From JBNJGT01 sp964473285 (lineage in GTDB: Archaea > Nanobdellota > Nanobdellia > Woesearchaeales > JACJVW01), in assembly GCA_964473285.1 (NCBI GenBank), contig CAYYOI010000076.1, forward strand, positions 1 through 5,698: a stretch of 5,698 bases of DNA, read 5' to 3'. Position numbers and translations under genes: made by a program. The notes below the pieces were generated by a model that had not been told where the DNA came from, ran no database searches, and saw only the letters and a program-made list of their open reading frames with translations. Shown one piece after another: positions 3,924 through 5,698 of the stretch (position 1 is the stretch's first letter; each line of letters starts with the position of its first letter).

Positions 3924-5600
3924 CTAATCATGGCTATACCAGAATATATATCTTCCTTCCCTTATCTCGTCAAGCCTGCAAAAACCAAATCTTTCAAACT
4001 GCACAACTTCTCCTGGCTCAAGAGTTCTTATCATCTCTTCTCCTAATCCCCTTTTTACGCTAAGGTCTGGCATAAGTATCTCAACCTCTACATTCCCTTC
4101 TATAGGCAGCCAGTGCAGGATCTTTTTTCCTTTGAACTTCTCGTATTCTGCCGAATGATAGGCAAGCTCTTCATTTCTGACAAGATTGGCACAGTCCATC
4201 AGCCTCACGATCTCTCCCTCAGAAATTGATTCTTTGTCCCTCTTTTCTATAAGGAAACTTCCATCTGTTTTAATGTGTCTTTTGGGTTTTGTATCATGCG
4301 GTTGCAGCTTCAGGTGCGCCTCTAAAGCTGGAGCTTCTGTTTCTATCTTTACTGGATCTTCCAGGAAGAAAAACCTTTTTGCTCTCTCATCAAGAAGGCT
4401 ACGGTTGATTGCCGCAAGCATCGAATAATCTATATTTGTCTGCTGCTTTGAAAGTCCGCTCTTTTTGACCAGTTCATAGAATGCATCCTTTACGATCCCT
4501 CTTCGTTTCAGTGCTTTTAGGGTCACCAATCTCGGATCATCCCAACCAATATAATCTCCTGATTCGATGAGTTCTCGAATCTCTCTTCCCTTTGTTGTTG
4601 CTCCAGTTATATTGAATCTTCCGTATTGCCTGAACTCAGGCTCATCAAAACCCAGAAGTGAGAAGATATGCTTGTGCAGCTCTATTCTCGTGTCAAACTC
4701 ATTTGATCGTATGATATGGGTCACCCCATTAAGCCCGTCTTCTGCTGCAGTCTCGAAATCATAAAGTGGCCAGACAAAATACCTCTCTTTTTGCCTGTAA
4801 TGGGGTTCAGTACATACCCTGTATATAATCGGGTCCCTCATCACAGCATTCTTGTGTTCCATATCGATCTTAAGCCTTAAGACATGATCCTTCATTCTCC
4901 CTTCCTTCATGAGGCCCCATTCCTTGAGCACAGTCTCCTGGGTTTTCTTTCGGTGTTGGCACTCTCTCATCTCCCGCCGATCTTTTGACATATATTCCTT
5001 TTTACAAGAGCATGTATAAGCATGGCCTTTCCTGATGAGTTTCTCAGCAAAATCATAATATCTATCCATATGATCTGATGCATAAACTATACTCTCTGGA
5101 CGCAATCCCAGGTAATCGATAACATCAGAGAAAACAGCATCAACATATTCCTGCCTGGATTTTTCAGGATTCGTATCATCAAGCCTCAGGATACATTTTC
5201 CATTGTACTTCTTTGCATAAAGGTAATTTATAAGAAAACTCAATGCATGCCCAATATGATTGTGTTTTGAGGGTTCCGGAGGCATCCTTGTGACAACTTC
5301 TCCCCCTTTTGCATTCTTTAATGGAGGCAACTCGTTACGTTGGCTTTTCCTGCTTTCCTTTTCTTGTTTTTTCTCGTCATAGAAATCAGGTTTAATCTCT
5401 AGAAGCCTAGCCTCCTGTTCATGCCCCTCAAGAGCATTTACCTCTTTAACGATTGAATTGACCTTTTGTGATATGGTTTTCATGTCTTTTTTTAGTTCAG
5501 GAGAATCACTGATAAGTTTTCCTATGATTGAGCCAGGATTAGCTTTTCCATTGAATTTCACTGCATTCTCCAACGCTAAGAATCGTATAGTATTTTCCAT
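3924..5600 (-). CDS. gltX: Glutamyl-tRNA synthetase, archaeal type
   Basis: This 558-aa class I synthetase charges tRNA-Glu with glutamate. Archaeal members usually also charge tRNA-Gln, for later amidation. Residues 1-90 form the archaeal N-terminal helical extension (ENAVKFNGKANPGSIIGKL, 11-29). The catalytic Rossmann core carries MPPEPSKHNHIGHAL (106-120) with HIGH at 115-118 and LRLDDTNPEK at 138-147. C197-x-C199 with C214-x-H216 look like zinc ligands. YFVWPLYDFETAAEDGLNGV (274-293) and the GWDDPRL loop (352-358) are family hallmarks. The KMSKS position is degenerate, ATTKGREI (334-341). The all-beta anticodon-binding barrels occupy about 415-558, typical of the archaeal/GlnRS-like branch rather than the bacterial helical type. 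The start is 5600, not the open frame back to 5681: the extra 27 residues are non-homologous, overlap the repeat arm, and lie upstream of the TATA box. The length is normal for the family, so the gene is complete. Confidence 0.96.
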   Translation of the reverse strand: MENTIRFLALENAVKFNGKANPGSIIGKLISDSPELKKDMKTISQKVNSIVKEVNALEGHEQEARLLEIKPDFYDEKKQEKESRKSQRNELPPLKNAKGGEVVTRMPPEPSKHNHIGHALSFLINYLYAKKYNGKCILRLDDTNPEKSRQEYVDAVFSDVIDYLGLRPESIVYASDHMDRYYDFAEKLIRKGHAYTCSCKKEYMSKDRREMRECQHRKKTQETVLKEWGLMKEGRMKDHVLRLKIDMEHKNAVMRDPIIYRVCTEPHYRQKERYFVWPLYDFETAAEDGLNGVTHIIRSNEFDTRIELHKHIFSLLGFDEPEFRQYGRFNITGATTKGREIRELIESGDYIGWDDPRLVTLKALKRRGIVKDAFYELVKKSGLSKQQTNIDYSMLAAINRSLLDERAKRFFFLEDPVKIETEAPALEAHLKLQPHDTKPKRHIKTDGSFLIEKRDKESISEGEIVRLMDCANLVRNEELAYHSAEYEKFKGKKILHWLPIEGNVEVEILMPDLSVKRGLGEEMIRTLEPGEVVQFERFGFCRLDEIREGRYIFWYSHD

Positions 5601-5621
5601 GGCATACGCGGATATAATTAT

Positions 5622-5632
5622 CTTTAAATATG
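5622..5632 (-). promoter_or_regulatory. TATA box of gltX, leaderless start
   Basis: The minus strand has CATATTTAAAG with TATTTAAA at 5630-5623, centred 26.5 nt before the ATG at 5600. The box is only about 15 bp downstream of the inner edge of the right repeat arm, so the arm occupies the position expected for upstream control elements. Confidence 0.72.
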
Positions 5633-5644
5633 TTATGTTCCACC

Positions 5645-5696
5645 CGAGTTTTTCTAAAAAATAGTAGAAAATATATATCAAAATAGTAGGATACCA
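5645..5696 (-). repeat. Right arm of the 52-bp terminal inverted repeat
   Basis: The reverse complement of this stretch matches bases 1-52 at 49 of 52 positions. It has the same paired CTACTATTTT motifs 22 bp apart, the same ATATATAT-type core and the same inner identical block ending AAAAACTCG. Only two bases (TA) follow it before the window ends. Joined to base 1, these would make an uninterrupted dyad through CCATATGG. The arm lies directly upstream of the gltX promoter. Confidence 0.93.
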
Positions 5697-5698
5697 TA

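Noticed and set aside
5601..5681. N-terminal extension of GluRS to an ATG at 5681
   Set aside because: The extra 27 residues run through the repeat arm and the TATA box, and they are unlike archaeal GluRS N-termini, which begin at the MENTIRF segment.
1..5698. Composite transposon or insertion sequence bounded by the terminal repeats
   Set aside because: No transposase or recombinase is encoded and the cargo consists of core genes. Target-site duplications cannot be seen because the repeats sit at the window edges.

Overview
The window reads as a short piece of an archaeal genome. It encodes three proteins of the archaeal/eukaryotic information-processing type: ribosomal protein L21e, RNA polymerase subunit F (the Rpb4 homologue) and a non-discriminating-type archaeal glutamyl-tRNA synthetase. 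It also encodes the archaea-specific RNA-binding protein DUF655. Promoters fit this: AT-rich TATA boxes centred 25-28 nt upstream of the ATG in six transcription units, as expected for leaderless mRNAs. Compact spacing, small hypothetical proteins and leaderless starts would suit a DPANN archaeon (Woesearchaeota/Pacearchaeota-like), but that placement is inference; the archaeal assignment is firm.

Layout, left to right: a 52-bp repeat arm (1-52); an AT-rich gene for a Rossmann-like/SLOG-type protein (147-641, +), convergent with a calcineurin-type metallophosphoesterase (657-1751, -); a 207-bp divergent spacer with two pairs of short direct repeats; the rpl21e-rpoF operon (1959-2599, +), convergent with DUF655 (2691-3236, -); a 104-bp divergent promoter region; a small membrane protein with an internal duplication (3341-3607, +) whose 3' end overlaps a 97-aa orphan (3594-3887, -); gltX (3924-5600, -); and an inverted copy of the 52-bp repeat (5645-5696).

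The translation and transcription genes (gltX, rpl21e, rpoF, DUF655) are ordinary core genes. rpl21e-rpoF is a conserved archaeal operon, but DUF655, usually next in the same direction, is inverted here. No mobilisation, replication, toxin-antitoxin, CRISPR or RNA gene was seen.

The most unusual structure is the pair of terminal inverted repeats: 49 of 52 positions match, and the two ends stop within 2 bp of a common dyad centre. Joined end to end they would form a palindrome of about 106 bp between two divergent leaderless promoters (gltX and the SLOG-like gene). It may be a dispersed genomic repeat that broke the assembly, a palindrome in a closed or tandem molecule, or true replicon ends. 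The sequence alone cannot decide; other contigs of the same genome would.
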